A stretch of DNA of 14,696 nt, taken from positions 1-14,696 of the forward strand of contig CAYGGJ010000017.1 in assembly GCA_964349415.1 (NCBI GenBank), written 5' to 3'. A model generated the notes under the pieces. The model ran no database searches and was not told where the DNA came from. It saw nothing but the letters and a program-made list of their open reading frames with translations. The position numbers and the translations under genes are program-made. The DNA is from 2-01-FULL-40-42 sp964349415 (GTDB taxonomy: Bacteria > Patescibacteriota > Microgenomatia > UBA1406 > GWC2-37-13). Position 1 is the first letter of the stretch. Each line of letters opens with the position of its first letter. Shown here piece after piece: positions 13,035 to 14,696 of this stretch.

Positions 13035-13586
13035 ATGGCCAGTATTACGTCCGAACCGTCACATCGCTATTTTCACTCTTTTGACATCAAGCCGGATATT
13101 AAATTTGAAAATCAGAGAGAGGGTGAAGAAGTCATTCTGCTTCTCAGGTCACATCCGGTAACACAGGTGCCTTGGATAGTAAATGTCTTAATTCTTTTTA
13201 TCCTTTTGGTTGTCGCAAATTTAGTATTCTTCGGTTACTTAAACGGTCTTCAAGTATTTTATATCAACTTTTTTCTCACAATTTTTATTTTCAGTTACGC
13301 ATGGCTTAATATTCTGGTCTACATTTTTAACGTAGGCATCTTAACTAATTTAAAAGTAACCGATATCGATTTCAGCGCTATCGTATATAAAGAGGTTACA
13401 GAGGCACGAATGGATAAGATAGAAGATGTAACTTCAAAAGAAGCCGGATATTTCGAGTCCCTATTTAATTACGGAGATGTATTTGTACAAACTGCAGGAA
13501 CAGATGCAAATATTGAATTTCAAAAAGTTCCAAGGCCGTCTCACGTCGTTAACTTTATTAATGAATTAACCGGAGCAAAATTATAA
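13035..13586 (+). CDS. Membrane-flanked bacterial PH-domain protein
   Basis: 183 residues. The N-terminus is cytoplasmic and contains a short conserved lead (EGEEVILLLRSHPVTQVPWI, about 30-49). Two hydrophobic helices follow (about 49-70 and 75-97). The C-terminal part from VGILTNLKVTDIDFSAIVYKEVTEARMDKIEDV onward reads as a bacterial PH-like (bPH2, YdbS-type) domain: a strand, the family's conserved basic and acidic pairs, then GDVFVQTAGTDANIEFQKVPRP, its last strands and helix entry. PH-like domains of this kind bind membranes or partner proteins; a specific role is not known here. It starts a three-gene cluster whose second gene follows after 2 bp. A TATAAT box lies 7 bp before the ATG. 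Confidence 0.8.
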   Translation: MASITSEPSHRYFHSFDIKPDIKFENQREGEEVILLLRSHPVTQVPWIVNVLILFILLVVANLVFFGYLNGLQVFYINFFLTIFIFSYAWLNILVYIFNVGILTNLKVTDIDFSAIVYKEVTEARMDKIEDVTSKEAGYFESLFNYGDVFVQTAGTDANIEFQKVPRPSHVVNFINELTGAKL

Positions 13587-13588
13587 TT

Positions 13589-13813
13589 ATGCTTGAGATA
13601 TTTAACACAAGCTCGCCGATCGATTTGGTCATTAAGGTTTTTGCCATAGTCTCGAGTATTCTGTTTTTTATTTACTCGATTGTAATCTACAGACAAACAC
13701 AGATAATGATCCGTACGATGACGCTAAAGCACAACTGGCTTATTCTTCTCATATCGCTCATTCAGGTTATTGTCTCGCTCATTCTTCTTCTTTTTGCCTT
13801 CTTTATCGTGTAA
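13589..13813 (+). CDS. Two-helix small membrane protein, 74 aa
   Basis: Two hydrophobic helices (about 11-32 and 49-73) are joined by a short polar and basic loop containing RQTQIMIRTMTLKHNW, which should face the cytoplasm. There is no signal peptidase site and no cysteine. Small proteins of this shape often accompany PH-domain genes in Microgenomates-like genomes, but I recall this as a pattern, not a named function. The ATG follows the previous stop by 2 bp and lacks a Shine-Dalgarno site, so it is likely translated by coupling. The next gene begins 8 bp after its stop. Confidence 0.7.
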   Translation: MLEIFNTSSPIDLVIKVFAIVSSILFFIYSIVIYRQTQIMIRTMTLKHNWLILLISLIQVIVSLILLLFAFFIV

Positions 13814-13821
13814 GCTAAAGT

Positions 13822-14696
13822 ATGCTGTACGCAGAGTTTGCGGCGTATAAAAAAGAGTCTTCTCCGGAGGAGTTTTACGGCTCAATCAGTGAAAACAATT
13901 TTTTCGTAGTTCTTTCTACCCTTGAGGGTTTAAGTCAGGAGCAAGGAGAAGAAGTGCTCAGGAAACTGGCTTCAGATATTGCGGAGCAAAAAATAGAGCA
14001 CCTGGCTGATCTAGATGCTTATATCTCTGATTTCTGCAAAAGCGCCAATTTACCCGCCCAGTTTTCACTTTCGTGCGGATTTCTATTGAGCAATATTATC
14101 CTTCTAAAGACGATCGGCGGAGGAATAATCTACATGAGGCGAAACCGAGAGGTAAAAAGACTTTTGGAAAAAGATTCAAGTGCCTCGGGATATGTGGAGA
14201 GTGGAGATTCTCTGGTATTTGCGGTCGGTTCGACTTCCCAAGAAAACGAGCAGGGTCACTTTGAAAAAGCTTTGAGTAAAGATTCTGCCGTAAAGGCGTC
14301 AGAAGAACTAAGTATTATCGTCAAGGACAAGGAGCAGAGTGAAAAGATTGCCCTTTTTGTGTTTTTCGAGCGTAAGGAGCCGACGCTTACTCAAGAAGAA
14401 GAACATCTGGTAAGTGATCCTCTTGCCTCGGCGGTTGCCGCTCAAGTTGCCACCGAACGAATCTCGCCTGTGAAAGAATTTATCGAAAACGTTAAAGCCC
14501 AACTTCAAGGCCAGGATAAAAAAAAGAAAGCTACGATGGTCGTCGTAGTAGTCGTACTGGTGGTATTTATCTGGAGTGTGATTTTAGGATATCAAAGAAG
14601 GGCAAACGCTTCGATAGATAAGAAAACAGAGGAGACGAAAGAACTTGTTGCCGAAAAACTTAGGCAGGCCGACGACGTGGCATTTCTTAATCTTGC
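13822..14696 (+). CDS. PP2C-like domain membrane protein, 3' end cut by window edge
   Basis: The frame is open from the ATG at 13822 to the window end (291 codons) without a stop. Residues 1 to about 230 look like a degenerate PP2C-type phosphatase fold: NNFFVVLSTLEG (about 25-36), the strand pair SCGFLLSNIILLKTIGGG (84-101), IYMRRNREVKRLL and SGYVESGDSLVFAV, which match the late strands of the fold. The Asp residues that bind metal in active PP2C enzymes (the ADGxGG and SDG motifs) are replaced. A Lys-rich stop and a valine-rich membrane helix (239-257) follow, then a charged, probably coiled-coil extracytoplasmic stretch. The remainder may hold a further domain. It is the third gene of the PH-domain cluster. 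Confidence 0.65.
   Translation, partial: MLYAEFAAYKKESSPEEFYGSISENNFFVVLSTLEGLSQEQGEEVLRKLASDIAEQKIEHLADLDAYISDFCKSANLPAQFSLSCGFLLSNIILLKTIGGGIIYMRRNREVKRLLEKDSSASGYVESGDSLVFAVGSTSQENEQGHFEKALSKDSAVKASEELSIIVKDKEQSEKIALFVFFERKEPTLTQEEEHLVSDPLASAVAAQVATERISPVKEFIENVKAQLQGQDKKKKATMVVVVVVLVVFIWSVILGYQRRANASIDKKTEETKELVAEKLRQADDVAFLNL

Noticed and set aside
14073..14264. 63-codon open frame on the plus strand
   Set aside because: It lies inside the longer PP2C-like frame that is open from 13822 to the window end and that has fold-like motifs.
1..14696. CRISPR array, insertion sequence, tRNA or phage genes
   Set aside because: No regularly spaced long repeats, transposase motifs, terminal inverted repeats, tRNA cloverleaf or phage proteins were seen on either strand by eye.

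Overview
The window looks like part of a small, AT-rich Candidate Phyla Radiation (Patescibacteria) genome, most likely of the Microgenomates group. This placement is inferred from gene style, not from a phylogenetic marker. Genes are short and tightly packed, with many 1-17 bp overlaps. Most operon-leading genes lack a Shine-Dalgarno site. The right end carries a membrane-flanked bacterial PH-domain protein, a tiny two-helix protein and a PP2C-like membrane protein, a set I associate with CPR genomes. TGA works as a normal stop (purE, purK, purB, purL), which argues against the UGA-glycine lineages.

Layout. 1-620 (minus): a class F-like sortase cut by the window edge, preceded by a 49-residue secreted peptide gene with a strong Shine-Dalgarno site and a phased repeat array upstream. 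771-1523 (plus): a PlsC-like acyltransferase. 1520-7327 (minus): an operon running uridine-kinase-like gene, purB, purK, purE and a purC-purM fusion, the pur genes joined by 1-4 bp stop/start overlaps. 7397-9614 (plus): divergent purQ and a short purL, closed by a hairpin terminator. 9618-10352 (minus): a SAM methyltransferase. 10390-11347 (plus): a GNAT acetyltransferase overlapping msrA. 11344-11988 (minus): an unrecognised protein. 12070-12840 (plus): two membrane-anchored, cysteine-containing proteins. 12844-12965 (minus): a solitary 5S rRNA gene with its own promoter. 13035 to the end (plus): PH-domain protein, two-helix protein and a PP2C-like membrane protein that runs off the edge.

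Together the pur genes cover one continuous block of de novo purine synthesis, from FGAR to AICAR (PurLQ, PurM, PurK, PurE, PurC, PurB). PurF, PurD, PurN/T, PurH and PurS are not in the window. Two features stand out: PurC and PurM are one polypeptide, and PurL stops at a domain boundary, lacking its last domain.

The window also shows a repeated promoter design. At least seven genes have a TATAAT-like box 5-10 bp upstream of the start codon, often as an extended TGnTATAAT. This predicts leaderless mRNAs. No mobile element, CRISPR array or tRNA was seen. No intergenic stretch exceeds about 200 bases, and the longest holds the 5S gene.
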